Below are positions 1 through 12,760 of a stretch of DNA of 64,000 bases, piece after piece (position 1 is the first letter of the stretch; every line of letters begins with the position of its first letter). This DNA is from Isoetes taiwanensis. Lineage: Eukaryota > Streptophyta > Lycopodiopsida > Isoetales > Isoetaceae. Both the position numbers and the translations under genes were made by a program. The stretch lies in assembly GCA_021234155.1 (NCBI GenBank), contig JAJEKV010000010.1, forward strand, positions 15,176,189 through 15,240,188. The letters run 5' to 3'. Below the pieces are notes generated by a model, which saw only the letters and a list, made by a program, of their open reading frames with translations, made no database searches and was not told the origin of the DNA.

Positions 1-336
1 TATTGGTCTCATTGAGTGTGTTAAAAATCTATTCTATTCTATTCCCGAATGCACAAAATGACACATGGAGTTACGCCACCAATTCTAAAAACATGGTATT
101 GATCTTCAGCATAGACCATACAAATTGCTTAGGTTTAGATTCCTCCAAGTGAAGACTATTAGAGTCACAAACTTCCGGTTGAGAGTGGCATTTCATATGA
201 ACAATCCATCTAAGGATGTTATTTGTTGCATCATGAAATATGATTCAAGATAATAGAGATGCCCGATCACCATTTTACGAAGATATGGTTATACGTATAG
301 TCATAGTAGTAAGCGTGTATATGGCGGTGGGTTTTC
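1..336 (+). repeat. Dispersed repeat R1, copy 1 (truncated)
   Basis: First of three related copies in the first 3.7 kb. It starts at the window edge, so its left end is not visible, and similarity to the other copies stops near 336. Shared landmarks include AGACCATACAAA, TTTAGATTCCTCCAAGTG, AGAGTCACAAACTTC and GATAATAGAGATGCCCGATC. Copies differ by many small indels. No coding capacity is seen. It is probably a fragment of a non-coding retroelement part, but its class cannot be set from the sequence. Confidence 0.75.
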
Positions 337-1312
337 ACCAAGCGAGTTAGGCAGTCTGGAAGAACCAATGTAGATTCTAGAAAGCGTATGGTGTCCAAGC
401 CGATTTCAGCCACGAAGAGTTTTTAAAAGGATCCACGGAGCCGATGAGTCTATATTTGGACTATGAAGGAATCACACCATTGTGGAGCTTACAATGCTTC
501 AAACCTACCTCATTAGGCTGTCACGAATTATAACCCCCTTCCCCAAAACCCACTTCCTTTGATGCTTTTTGCTCCACAATGCGGCAAAGTGAGATTGTAC
601 CGTTCTTCTGCATCAAAGCAAGATTGATGCATGATTCTTTTTGCATCTAGCATGTATCAAACTCAGAGAGCCAGTATCAAATGAGCATAATGGCGTAGTC
701 ATTTTCTTTCCGATTTTTTGCCATGGTAGTCCTTACATTTGTTGCAATAGTATTGGCGATTCTAGGAATTACAACGGTATTCATTACTTTCATGGCAAGA
801 CATTGATACTACCATCTCATGGCGGGGGGTTTCCGGAAATCCCCAATTATTTTGTTATGAATCATCCCAAATTGTTTTCTTGAATTTGCATTTGCTCTTT
901 TGTTTTATCCTTTTTCATGTTGTGACCCTTAGGTGGAGTCGCGTATATGTGGATGAGCTTGTGCTTGCTTGTAGACCTGTGAGAGGATCACGGTGGGGCT
1001 ATTTGTATATATTCTTGCAGTGTATGTGTTGTTGCAATTTTGTTGCTACATTGTGAAGTATAAGTAGATTGACTTACATTATAGTTTGAAAACTATGTCG
1101 AGGTGGAAAATGGGGTTTGACCCCATCTTTATTTTATCTCAGCGGTTGTAGTTCTTGGAGAGGGAATATGGCGTGTATTTCCCTTCATAACTGACCAAGA
1201 TAGGCGATTATAAAGATGAAGCAATTAGCCTAAAGGGCTAAGCCATAGTTTCATCACGGCTGCCCAAGTTTTATAATATTTTCATTATACTTGGTGATGT
1301 TTTGGGTTGTTC
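337..1312. other. Unassigned spacer between R1 copies
   Basis: Nothing can be named here. An 80-codon open frame at 641-883 has no recognisable motif. The last 100 bases before the next R1 copy are AT-rich. No tRNA-like cloverleaf, satellite or conserved domain was seen. Confidence 0.4.
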
Positions 1313-1940
1313 TAACTCATTGTATGGGTCCCATAGCTTATTGGTCTCCATGGATGTTAAAATCTGATATTACGTTTCCAAATGCACCGAAGAATGACAC
1401 CTTGGGATTCTTGCCACTAATTCTAAAAATATGGTATTGAACTTCAACATAGACCATACAAAATTAGCCACGTTTAGATTCCTCCAAGTGACTAATAAGT
1501 CACAAACTTCCGATTGAGAAGAATTAATTTCATATGAACAATTCATCTAAAGGATGTTATTTGTTGCATCCATCAAATATGATTCAAGATAATAGAGATG
1601 CCCGATCCTGCATTTTACGAGAAGATATGGTTACTTACATTAAAAGCTATACTCATAGTAGTATGAATAAAAAAATTGGACCGATTCGCAATGAACCACT
1701 ACATAAATGACATGTGGTAATTTAAATGCTCTCTTGCTTTGAACATTATTTTATTTGCCTCCTTGTTTCTACCAATTGAAAATGATAAAATGCAAAAGGC
1801 AAAAATCCATTATTGGTAATAAAGAAGCTGACCTTTCTTCACCGATACAAGACATAGATGCCCTAGAAACACATGGAATCTAAATATAATATTATGGTCT
1901 TCTATCATAAATGATTGACATATTGTATGACTTCCAAAAC
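1313..1940 (+). repeat. Dispersed repeat R1, copy 2
   Basis: Full-size copy of about 0.63 kb. Similarity to copy 3 starts at AACTCATTGTATGGGTCCCA and ends at TTGTATGACTTCCAAAAC. It includes the shared segments AAAAAAATTGGACCGATT and TTTGCCTCCTTGTTTC. Copies 2 and 3 are about 1.77 kb apart, in the same orientation, with about 1.1 kb between them. That layout would fit LTRs of a short non-autonomous element, but no convincing primer binding site or polypurine tract flanks the inner sides. Confidence 0.8.
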
Positions 1941-3084
1941 CGCGCCAACCAATACAGGCATCCCTTGACAATCGACAGAAGATTTGCATCCACATCATAA
2001 AAGCACAAACAAAGCTAAACATGATACAATGCGCGGACTACGAATCCATTGATAACAAAGAACATGACGAGAAAATCGGTATGCTCACGTTAAGCAAAAA
2101 TGGAGGAAAACTAGCGGAAAGGCGGGGCTTGGAAAAAGCTAGAGTTTTGGAGAGATGAAGGTTGGGACGGCTTATGTTATAGATTAATTCAAAGATAAGC
2201 TGGTTGTCTCTTGATGGGAGGGCAGGTTGCTAGAAGTGCACTTCATATGCATTGCATTATAGCAGTGAAGTAGAAAAGTGGAGATCAAATTCAGCGACAA
2301 GCCAATATCTACAAAACAATAGACTAATGTTGAGCCATAAGGAGGCAAATGCGTTGTTACATGATGATCCCTAATAATGTCAAAATCCGGTTGCAGAAAT
2401 TAATGGCAAAGAAGCTAACAATGATGGTGAGGAATTTATGAGCTTTACCTAGGCTGGCTTAGCTCAAAATTGTAACAATCTAGAGTAAGTATATATTAAT
2501 CGAGCACCTCGAAGTAATGCTGCTATGTATTTATGCTTAACTATCCATCATTATCCATCATTTTAACTTATTTGGGTAATAGAATGATTAAAATACCGTT
2601 TGACTTTGATAAACCAACATTGATTAATTTGGCTCTAGAATATAATTTTTACATGGTAGTAAACTTTTTGCTATATGAAAGTGATCCTAACCAAATAGAA
2701 GTATCTCTTATTATCAATATCACGGTGAGACATACATGGGCTTTTGGTTGAAGTTGAAGATATTCATTGTATTTAGATTATGAATTAAGAGGCTGTAAAG
2801 ACCTGAGTAAGCCCTCACCATCATCTAGTCTGCGATTCTAAGATGCACTTCATCGAATGTCCATATTCTTGACTGAAACAATCATCTCCGAAAGGTACGA
2901 GTTCTTGGTACAAGGCGGCTCTCTCCTCATCGACTTTGCAAGCATAGGAGGAGTTATGCAAAATGAGAGAAGTGCCGATTCAAAGAAGTGGAAGGTTATC
3001 GTTGGAGGTACTTGATTATTCTAGAATATTGACCATCCAACTATTGCTTGGTGAATGCGGGTATCTCAATATCTGTCAATCAAC
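1941..3084. other. Sequence between R1 copies 2 and 3
   Basis: About 1.1 kb with no recognisable protein motif. A 72-codon frame at 2,533-2,751 is AT-rich and unsupported. If R1 copies 2 and 3 are terminal repeats, this would be the internal region of a small non-coding element. Confidence 0.3.
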
Positions 3085-3712
3085 TCATTTTGTATGGAGT
3101 CCCATAACTTTATTAGTCCATGGATGTTAAAATCTCTTCTATTCTATTCCAAATGCTTTCGAAATGACACGTAGGATTTAGCACCAATTCTAAAAATGTG
3201 GTGGTCTTCAACATAGGCCATACAAAATTGATTACGTTTAGATTCCTCAAGTGGAACTATTAGAGTCACAAACTTCTAGTTGAGAAGAGTGGCATTTCAT
3301 CCTAACAATCCATCTAAGGATGTGTTTGTTGCATTAAGCCAAATGATTCAAAGATAAATATAGATGCGATCACCATTTTAGAAGATGGATTTACTCTTTT
3401 GTTAAAAGCCACGGTCATAATAGTAGCAAATAAAAAAATTGGACCGATTACAGCGAACCACCTCTAAAATAACATGTGACTAGGTAAAAAACTCTCTTGC
3501 TTTGAAGAGTATTTATTTGCCTCCTTGTTTCGCCAATTGAAAATGATAAAAATGCAAAGGCCAAAAATACATTTGGTAATAAAAGCTTGACTTGCTTTTT
3601 CTTTCTCAATACAAGACATAGGCAGCCTAGAAACATAAATGGGCTTCAATATAATATTACGGTCTTCTATCATAAATGATTCGGCATGTTGTTGTATGAC
3701 TTCCGAAACCCA
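3085..3712 (+). repeat. Dispersed repeat R1, copy 3
   Basis: Third copy, beginning AACTCATTTTGTATGGAGTC and ending GTTGTATGACTTCCGAAAC. It is collinear with copy 2 over its whole length, with frequent 1-4 base indels. Overlapping minus-strand open frames of 62 and 105 codons within it are not conserved in copy 2, so they are not genes. Confidence 0.8.
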
Positions 3713-5900
3713 TTTTGTTTCATTGTGCGACCTTAACCCATTTGTTTCTATGTTCGAGTTGTTCCTTGTGCATTGCTTCATTTGTTCCTATGTTCCTATG
3801 TTTATGTTGTTCTTTTTGTTTTGAATTGCCCTTTGTTCTTTTTGCATTTTTGGTCACGTTGGTTTGATTACTTTTGTTATTTGCTCACGGGCCACGGTGT
3901 GTGTTCTTTTCTTTGCTGCCTATTTGTTTGGAACATTAGCCACGATTCTTATCGTTCATGTGTTGGATAGGCAGCTATGTACATCTTGCATCCTTGGAAA
4001 CTTTAACATTAGATGTTCCGTGTCCTTTGCTTACATAAAAGTGGCATTGCTCTTAGTCTTTAGGTTGTCTCCTTCACGATTATTACTTGCGCCCTCCTTA
4101 GAGCCTTTGCTTATGTGGGCCTTTGTCTTTCTTGTTCCTTGCATGTTAGATCATGTTTTTGGATTTATCTCACTCACGATTCCTTTGTTTCTTATTAGTT
4201 CATTTGTTACTATGTTCCATGTTGTTCTTTACCCCTTTTCGTGGTGTTCTACTTGAGATGTTTAGTCCGCATTAATTCATCACTTTTGTTGCTCCCATTG
4301 GCCCACATTAGCAACTGCGGATATTATTTTGTCCAATATTTTATTATCTTATCATTCATGTGGACAGGTCCTTTGTATATATACATCCCCTAAAACTTGT
4401 TTTAGATATTCGTGTGTGCTCCTTTGCTTCATTTTGCACGTTGTTCTCGGCTCATTTTACCCCATTTGGCCATTAGCCACGGTAATCTCTGATCTCACTT
4501 GCCTCATTGATTTGGACTTTCTCATTTGGTTTTGCTCTCCAGACTGCGTGTCGGCTTCATTATAGGCGTGTTCCACCTTTATTTTACATATTCATATTGC
4601 TTTCGACAACTATCTTATCCCTTATGTATTTGGCCTATTATTGTCCATTTACCCAATCGGCTCTAGCTATTGTATGCACATTCATATGTCCAATTCGAGG
4701 TCTCCCTCTGTGCCTTGCATGCTCCTTCACAGTCATGAGTTCTTTTATCACAGTAGCCTCTTCTATTTTTTTAGGTCCGGTTTGGTCTCTTTAAATCTTG
4801 ACCCATTTGCTCGATTGTTTAGTAGCTAATCTAGTATATAGCAATTTCTTAGCTTATCTCTTTTATTGAAACTCATCTCCTCTTGCCCTCATTGTTTTCA
4901 CTTAAAGCGTCTTGTTTTGGCATTTTTTCCATTTAGATTGGTCCTTTAGTTGTCGTTGGATATTCGTTATATTTGTTTGTAAAGGTTCGCCTCTTTTGTC
5001 CCATTAATCCTGCCATGGCTTTTCGTGCATGAATTTGATCTATTTAGCATGTTTAGCGTATTATCGAGTTAAGTATTATGGTTTCTTGTTTTGTTGATCA
5101 GATCTTGCTTACTGCTATATTTAGATTTTGGAGGTTTTGGATGCTATGGTGCATATGTACATTATTATCGTATTATTTCTTTATGTTTTTTGATTATTTT
5201 TCCTTGTCAAATTTTTTAGATTAAGTTTGTAGCTTGTTCCTAGTTCCTTTTTATTATTTTTCTGGCTGCTTCCCTTTGCTTGCTCCCAATTTAATTAAAG
5301 TGTGCATCATGCCCTTTACCTTTTGCATCTAGTTGCCTTGTTTTCGGTTTGTTGCCTTACTTCTTTTACGGTTGACTCCATTAATTCATTAGTCCATGAC
5401 CCTTCGCTATCTTTGGCTTATTTGCACTATTGTTTTAAGCTAGTCCTTCTTACAGCTTTAACATATATATTTACCAGGAATCTCCTCTTGATTCACCTTA
5501 GTTCTCCTTTTTCCCTTTGTTGGTGTTCATATATCATATTCTTTGCCCTACGCCAGCGGTTATGCGCCTTTAGCAGTGCATTTCTAATCGTTTTGTCCAT
5601 CTCTCCCCTCGTTGCCTTTGCCCTGTCGTCCCTAGTTTGGCTCCATTTCTTTTTTGAGGTAGATTACTCTTCTCCGGCCAACTAGTTGTATCATAGGACC
5701 CATCATAGAATGCCGCGGTTCTATTCACGATATGATAGAGCGGAAACGATGGATAGGGATACTTCCTTGCATCTCCCTATTTATACTCACTCCTTCCTCA
5801 TTTCTAGTCGCCAATTCTCTGAGTTCCTTTCCATTTCTCCTCGTTTAGAAACCACAGTGCTGGCCTCCTCTCCTCAAGCCAATATGTCGAGCTTGTTAAG
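3713..5900 (+). repeat. T-rich, pyrimidine-biased tract of about 2.2 kb
   Basis: A long stretch dominated by T and C, with recurring short words such as GCTTCATTTG, TTGTTCC and TTAGCCACG but no fixed repeat period. Hydrophobic open frames of up to 130 codons lie on the plus strand. They follow from T-rich codons (Phe, Leu, Ser, Cys) and show no conserved motif. It may be a decayed non-coding part of a retroelement. Confidence 0.5.
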
Positions 5901-8900
5901 ATTCTAATATCTCACGTCTGTTTTCCTGTTTTCTCATTTTTCCTTTGTAGGAAGTTGCTCCATTTCCTTCTAATCAATTCATCATCTTTTGTGTTTGCAT
6001 CTATTTTTCTATACCTCTCGAGGGGGATCATCCGGGCCGTGATAGCCTCCATGTTTTCTTTCTATCTTGCAACGGAAGTGCATATGAACGCCCATTTTTC
6101 GTTTTCGAGGCATTGGCCTTTGTTGCCTCAGAGCACTCAGTATTTCGATCCTTTCGGCATATGCTGTAGCCTCCAGAGTTACTTATTCTTTCATTGTCTC
6201 TTTCGGTGGCGATATGTAGCCTCCGGCTGACACTAATTCGGGATGGTTTTCTCGTGTTCCATTCAGGTAAGGAGGGTTTCGATTGATACATTGTTTTCTT
6301 TTGGTGACCATGGAGCCCATGCGATCATATTATTAATTTATTTAATGGCGGTGGCGTGTAGGCTAACTCTAATATGTGTTTTCTTGTTACATCTTTGACT
6401 TCTGAGGTTACTCTTGGGTATCTTCGGTTATCATGAACAATTTTGGAATGCATTGCGGCTTATAAATTTTTGCGACCTTACGTACCAGCGAATGCAACAA
6501 TCCATCCGAGGCACGCCTCGAATCCTCCACAGCAGAAGCCGGCTGAAGATTGCGAGAAAGCGAAGTTCGCAGTCGCTTGAATAAATATCAGCCCGGACAG
6601 CCCTGAGAACATAAGTAGCGAGGAAGAGAATGGACCCAAGATTATGACGGAAGAACTTTAAAGCTTTTGAAGGTTGTCGGCTGACTAATTACCATATTGG
6701 CGTCAAAGCGAGATGGGATCTATTCAGGCGAACTTGTAAGATTAGTTTATGATTACACATCTAAATTTTAGTACACATCTACTCAAATGGAGGGTTAAAT
6801 GAGAAGGAATTATTGCGTAAATATAGTGGGACTCAAAATTCGCGTTATGCTTCTGGTCACCAGGACTTTTGGAAGAAGCAACAAAAGCTATAGCTGCGAA
6901 GGAAGTTAAATCGATTATATGGGGAAGGATACTTTAGGGACAGCGATGACAAGACAAGCCGAAAAGCGGGCAATAGCAAAAATTGAATAAAGGAAATAAA
7001 AGGTCTAGAGCAAATTAATGAGGTGATAATCGAAGATAGGCGAGAGAAAACAAAGTGGGATAATGGTACGTGAGTCTTCATTTCAAAGAACATGGAGTGT
7101 TAATGCTGGGGAGGACCACATCTTGAGGTAAAATTTTCAGTTAAATTCACAAAAAGAGATTGAGAATGGTCGGAGACTTGTCGGGAAGAGCGAAGGGAAT
7201 CGGAGATATATATTTAAAAGTCTAATATCTAGCATTATAGCAGGGGTTAACTTTTGATATTTTATACACTTTTTCTATATATGGTTTTCACATGATTTTG
7301 TTCTTTGCAGCTTATTGGTCATACTAAAATTGTATTTCTAGAGTGCATCAATTTTTTTATACGTTGTTTTTTACTGGCAGGGAAGAATTGCGAGACTCTA
7401 GTTTCTTTTAGAAATTACCTTCAAAATAATCTAAAGCTACATTTAGGGCTTTAGGGGTTTGTGTAGGAAGGAATTCTTTGGATTAGAGCTTAGTAAAACT
7501 GCCGGATACCTTCCATTCTAAGGTGGGATCGTAAAAGACCTAGCAAAGGCGGGGACGACTCCAGTGGCCATGAAAGCGCCGCCGGGGTTTCCTAATATGG
7601 TCTACTTTGCATTTGAAGGCTCGGATATATGGCGTTACTATTTTCTTCATTTTGGAAGGAATGCGAAAATTTTGTTATCTCATCTTCCTAGCGGACTTAG
7701 AAATGAGATCCTTCTAAAAGCCGTTTATACTCAGTTGGCACACAAATAAATTATGGGTTTTCGGTGAAGCCCAGGAAGCTGTCAGGAGGAGCTTTTCGGG
7801 TGGAAACCTTTAGTAGTGGGAGATGTGTTTTGAAGTGCACCTTATTAACCTGATCTGTTGCTTTCTGGAGTGGAGTCTCTGAGTATTTCTCTAAAGTGTA
7901 GGTCTCTTTGACCCTCTGTGGACTCTTGACTTTATTTTTCTGAGATGGATATATGCATTTTGGGTATTTGGATGAGGAAGTTCGTCTATTCAATTCTATT
8001 CTTTCTATCAAGATAACATTCGATACCTTGGTTTTGATTTCGCGAGTACATCATCCATTTATAGAACTTTCTTTTTAAATATGCCTTCTCACGTTTTCTT
8101 GCTTAGGATGTTTGAAACAAAAGATGTCTTTATAGTGCAGAGTTTAACATAAAGTTGGAATGGTAAAGCACATAATATGCAAAGGCGCTTGAAACTCATG
8201 TTTGAAATTTATGACCTTGAAATCTTGCGAATTGTGTACATTTTAAAATGTTGTTTTTACCTTAAAAGATCCCACAGGTTTTGTTGAAGAGCGTTAGACT
8301 TTTCATTTAATCAAGGTCAAATAGAGTATAAGTGCAAAGATGAATAAAGTCTGTGAGATAGCGGGGAACTCATAGGTAAAACAACTGCTTAAGCATAAGA
8401 AGCACATCAAAATCTCCTCAAAGATCAATCGCCTCTTCGAGGGGCAAATTGGAAAACAATGGTGCCAGCAATGGGATGTCGAGCTTGGAGAACACAATTA
8501 TCTGCCACATCTAAACCTTTGCGGTGCAGGTTCGTCTTTTCAAATAGTCCAAAACAACCATCCTGGCGCAGATTAAAACACGGATTTGTAGCTTCTATCC
8601 ATACTTGGATAAATTGCCAAAACGCTGATGACTTGTTAGTGAAACTTGAAAGAGAACAGCCAATCCCCTACCCGGTCTGAGGGTGGTCACGCCAAAACGA
8701 AAGCAATGCTCAGCGATACTTGAAGCTTTGTTTTGCTTAAAATGCACAACATCTTTGGTTAAACAAGTCAATAATACTTGAGCAGTCTGGTAGAAATTGA
8801 ATTTACTTCAGGAGGAGAACCCATATTTATGGTGCATATATGCTATTAAGCTCTTGAATCAAAATTAATAGAATTGCCAAAAATAGTCGCGAAATAAGAA

Positions 8901-9034
8901 GGAGGGGCTTGAGATGTCAAAGTAGCATAGATGAAATGTTTGAGATCCTAAATTGCTTGGGGATTTGGAAATGCTTGTCTTTAAACTTCAGTGAAATCTT
9001 GGTATGTAAGTTCTAAGCCTAGGCTCCTATACGA
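5901..9034. other. Unassigned region
   Basis: No gene or element can be named. A 61-codon plus frame at 7,564-7,749 contains WRYYFLHFGRNAKILLSHLP and has fairly natural composition. A minus-strand patch around 8,480-8,620 reads like coding sequence (VADNCVLQARHPIAGT). Neither matches a family I recognise. GC content rises locally around 6.5 kb. Confidence 0.3.
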
Positions 9035-10622
9035 TCACTAATGCTAATTTGGCCGAGATTTTACTTTTAAGGAATAGGCTTCGAGTCTAGTTTAGGATTG
9101 GTGCAGCATTTGTTCCGTCCTTATGAATGAGAGGAGAAATACTTGAGAAAGAGTGACCCAGTCAAAGAAGCCCTTAACTCTTGACTCTTGAATCGATTCT
9201 AAAAAGCTATTTATTTTTCCCTAGAGCTTAGGTGATCTTATTTGGTAACCTATTACTATCCCTAAACCAGTGGTGTATCATATTGAGGTATGCTCGAGGG
9301 AGGAGCTACTAATGGAAGTGATTACCATATATGCCTTCTGTCTTTATGTTCCAACGATATTGCTAGATAGGTGGCCCGGTTGGTGGAGAACTCCTTTGAA
9401 TAAGGCTTTGGCTACTAATGTGTAAAAGTTCTTATGTTCATTCAGGTATTTAGGAAAGTTCATTATCAATTGGTATCAGGCCTTGATTTCGATTTTCTTT
9501 GGAATTGTGGGTAGTGGAACTATTGTCATATGATCTTTTGAATTGTGATCATGAAGCGATTACATGTGTTTTGAAGGAGATAACGCGGAATCCAACAAAG
9601 CAACAGAGGAAACATTCCAGCGAATTAAGAACTTGGATGATTTCGAGTTTAATTTGAAATAGTTTTTAGGTTGCTCATGTCATATAGAGATAGTTTTGTA
9701 GATACACATGCAATTAACGAGGAAGTTAGATACATGTGGGACTTATGATGCAATATCTCTGAAAAGGGAACGGTGTTTCAAAATTCCTAAGAATGAAGTT
9801 ATTCTTGAGGAGAAAACTTCAATTGAATCTTATTTAACATGCCAAGACTTGAATTGCTTTTGTGGGAGAACCCACTACATTTTGAATCAATTTAAAAGCA
9901 TTCTATATTATTATTATTCAAAGTATTGATCTGGTGGTGAAGTAATCACAAGTGAATGTAGTCACGAGTGGGAGGTAATCACAAGTGGACCATGATCCAC
10001 GAAAAGGATATGAAAGTAATCACAAGTAGATATGATCCACGGTAGAGTGGTAATCCACAGCTGAAAGAGACCCACTTGAGTAGTTGGGGATCTCAAGTTG
10101 AAGTTAGTCCAGTAGAGGTGGCAACCAAGAACAGGCCAATTCCTGTGGGTGACGGCAGAATTAGAATTGTGGTCCACGAGTAGGTGGTGACCCATGAGTG
10201 CTGACCCACAGTAGGTGGCAACCACTGATACTTGTGAACTACCACTAGTATGTGAAAACTCACAGTGCATTAGTAGGAACTGCAAAAATCTGAACAAAGA
10301 GTATCCATGAGACCAGGTGCGATACGAGGAGGTGGTGACCACGAGTTGATAATAATTAGCCTTATGATTATAATGCTTGTCGGTTCAAAAATTATGAAGG
10401 CTAATAATCTTCATATTTAAGAATGATTTTTATTAAAATGGATGTTAACGCGAGAATCACGAAAGTTGTATTCAGTACATTTGAGATTCGATTAGTTCGA
10501 GAAGGAAGAAATTGATATGGTTTAAAGGTTAATATCCCTAACAATGAGCTTCAGGGGGTAGCCAATATGATTATGCATTAGGCAAAAGTATATAGAGTTA
10601 GTATATATATCATGGGTGGAAG
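9035..10622 (+). repeat. 1.65-kb tandem unit, copy 1
   Basis: Left copy of a tandem array. It lacks roughly the first 80 bases seen in copy 2. Landmarks in order are GATTTTACTTTT, ATGAATGAGAGGAGAAATAC, GAGGGAGGAGCTACTA, TTTGGAATTGTGGGTAGTGG, a GTG/CAC minisatellite, and an end at GTATATATATCATGG just before the copia LTR. A 73-codon frame is not conserved between copies. No coding function is seen. Confidence 0.85.
9940..10350 (+). repeat. Degenerate GTAATCACAAGTG minisatellite in unit copy 1
   Basis: Imperfect tandem copies of a roughly 30-35 base motif alternating GTAATCACAAGTG with GATCCACGAGTAG and GTGGTGACC. The complementary CAC/GTG content could form short hairpins. The same array occurs at the same place in copy 2, so it belongs to the 1.65-kb unit. 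Confidence 0.75.
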
Positions 10623-11229
10623 TGTTTGAATATTCATATTATATAGGAGAATGTGATCTGACCTTTTGAGCAAGATAATCTGCATGATCTGTAAAGAGTT
10701 AGAGAAACATAACACAGTTCTGATAGCAGTTTGTATAGGGGTATTGAGTTCAAGAATATTATTAAGGTAAGATAATATCTAAAGGTATATTATCTTAATG
10801 AGTCCAAGAGTAAGTGAATTAGAAGAGCGTGAGATAATCCTTTGTGAAAAGCTTAGCAAGCCGTGATTGAAGATCTGTGCCAAGGATATTAGATAAGGCA
10901 AAGAAAATAAGATCACAGGCTTCGACTACTTGGAATCTCAACTACACCAACACCTTGGTTTAAATCTCAGGGGGTTTGATTGGAGTTCCACACTGCGGTG
11001 AAGGAAGAGCATTGCCAAGTTTGTAACATATGCTTGTGCTATGGTCTGTTTGTGTGACTCTATTTAAATAGTGCATCATATGATTGTGGCAATGGTTATC
11101 CTACATTATTGAAATAGAGGTATTAGATAATGTGATTGCACTAGATCAAAGATAAGAAAAAGAAGGAAGCTGAAATACTCTAATTTGTTTTAAACTTTGA
11201 AGTAATAAAGTGTGTAGCATTACTCTTCA
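10623..11229 (+). repeat. Copia 5' LTR
   Basis: Begins TGTTTGAATATTCATATTAT and ends ACTCTTCA. It aligns end to end with 15,635-16,255. A shared internal palindrome-like stretch (AAGGTAAGATAATATCTAAA then TATATTATCTTAA) and a likely TATA region (CTCTATTTAAATAGTGCATC, near 11,062) are visible. The motif AATAAAGTGTGTAG lies close to the end and may serve as the polyadenylation region. Confidence 0.88.
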
Positions 11230-11230
11230 T

Positions 11231-11244
11231 TGGTATGTCGAGCC
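11231..11244 (+). other. Primer binding site of the copia element
   Basis: TGGTATGTCGAGCC lies two bases after the LTR end. It resembles the common plant initiator-tRNA-Met PBS TGGTATCAGAGCC with a short change in the middle. This fixes the 5' LTR end and the plus orientation. Confidence 0.75.
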
Positions 11245-11269
11245 AAGTTACTTTCAGGGATGGCCACTA

Positions 11270-12320
11270 GATTTGGTGCTAACTTGCTAAACTCCATTGG
11301 GGTTTTAAAGGTGAAAGTGACTTTCAAGTTTGGAAAGACTGATATTAGGAAGTTCTAGAGTTTGAAAAAGCGTGGTATTTGATTGAGCGACAAACCTTTG
11401 GGCCGACATGATGTGAGTGCAGGGATAAGCAATCAAAGGGGGGAATTCTAGTTCTAGTGAAGAAGGTTAAAATTGTTGGAGAGATGCAGGAGGTACCACC
11501 CAGCTGCTTGGAGAGGGATCTAGAAGTGCTTGATGAGCTCATCTAGAAGCAGTAAGTGGTGAAGAAAAACAGAAGTGATGGAAGCTCAAGCAATCATTTG
11601 CTGCAAGGTAGGGCACATTATTAGAATTAAAAGAGCTTCGGGGTAAAAATCTCCAAAGGGAAATGGCGGATGTACATGATTAAGGGTATGGCTTAAAGAC
11701 CTCCTCCCAAATTGATATCCAGAAAAACAATTGAAATTTGGGGGTGCATGAAATGGGACAATGTATTTGACTTCTTTTGAAAGATTTGATTCAATCATTC
11801 GCAGTTGGAAGGTCTTTGGAGTCATTTTAAATGAAAAGAATATCAGCTATTTGGCCATATCAAGGCGTGTATCCCACAATGCTCATCTTGCCACCTTGAT
11901 AAGAAACATTGCGAGGTCGAAGGAGCATCTTTATTAAAATGGTAAGAATTTGAATTTGAGCAAAGGCAAAGCTCAAGATGAGGGATGAGGGATAGTCGAA
12001 GTCTTGTATCTTTGGAAGGTTCAAGAAAAATAATAAAGATAAAAGAAAATAGGGCCACTTTATAAGCTGTGACTGACTATGGACACCTTAAGGCCAGTTG
12101 TCCCAAGAGTCCAAGAAATGTTGTATGCTTCTAAGCTGATGCAGGAAAGGAATAGCCACATGGTGCAGAACACCTAAGTCCTAGAGGGCATAAAGGGAAG
12201 GGAAAAGACTAGGAAGGTTATGAAAGCAGAAAATTTTGAAAAGGAAATCCCACAGGTTAAGTTTGAAACTAAAGCATAGATTGAAGAAGAGGAGATTGAT
12301 GAGAATCAGGAGAATGCATG
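11270..12320 (+). pseudogene. Copia gag remnant with zinc knuckle
   Basis: The region codes in shifting frames for a Gag-like protein. The start is near ATGGCCACTAGATTTGGTGC (Met-Ala-Thr-Arg-Phe-Gly), typical of copia Gag N termini. Around 12,055-12,115 a patch reads YGHLKASCPKSPRN, the second half of a CCHC zinc knuckle; the first cysteine pair is blurred by indels. Gag would package the RNA into virus-like particles. No frame stays open for the whole length. Confidence 0.6.
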
Positions 12321-12387
12321 CCAGTATATTCTCTTAAAAATAAAGAGTTGACCATGATGTTATGATACTAGATTAATTTGAAAGGCG

Positions 12388-12760
12388 GTGGTACGCCCAA
12401 TTCAAAAATATTCTAAGCACCCAAAGAGAGGAAGGGAGGAGTTGTATGTTCAACTAGGAAATGGGAGCTGCAAAGAAATAGAGAGATGTTGGGTTGTGGA
12501 AGGAAAAGTTCAATTAGAAAATGTTTTTGTGTGTACGAGGTTGGTAGAAATTTACAATCAATTTCTCAATTAGTTGACCTAGGCTATAAGGTCCTATTTG
12601 AAAAACTTCAATGCCGCGAGTTCTTTTGGATAATAAAGTTATGTTCTTGGGAAAAAGAGTTGGAAATTTGTTTGGTTTATGTGACATGCTATAGCGGCAT
12701 TAATTATGTTGTGAACTGACACTAAGAAAATGGCATCACTGGATGAGTGTGCCATGTAAA
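12388..12760 (+). pseudogene. Copia protease / GAG-pre-integrase remnant
   Basis: Patches read VQLGNGSCKEI, then (one frame over) QSISQLVDLGYKVLFEKLQC, then NKVMFLGKRVGNLFGL. This is the copia region that runs from the aspartic protease into the GAG-pre-integrase domain, where the family pattern is N-L-x-S-x-S-Q-L. The two open frames here, of 61 and 77 codons, overlap and together trace a single frameshifted protein. Confidence 0.7.

Noticed and set aside
3639-5685. Chain of hydrophobic plus-strand frames resembling membrane proteins
   Set aside because: They come from T-rich codons, overlap in different frames and have no starts, promoters or motifs.
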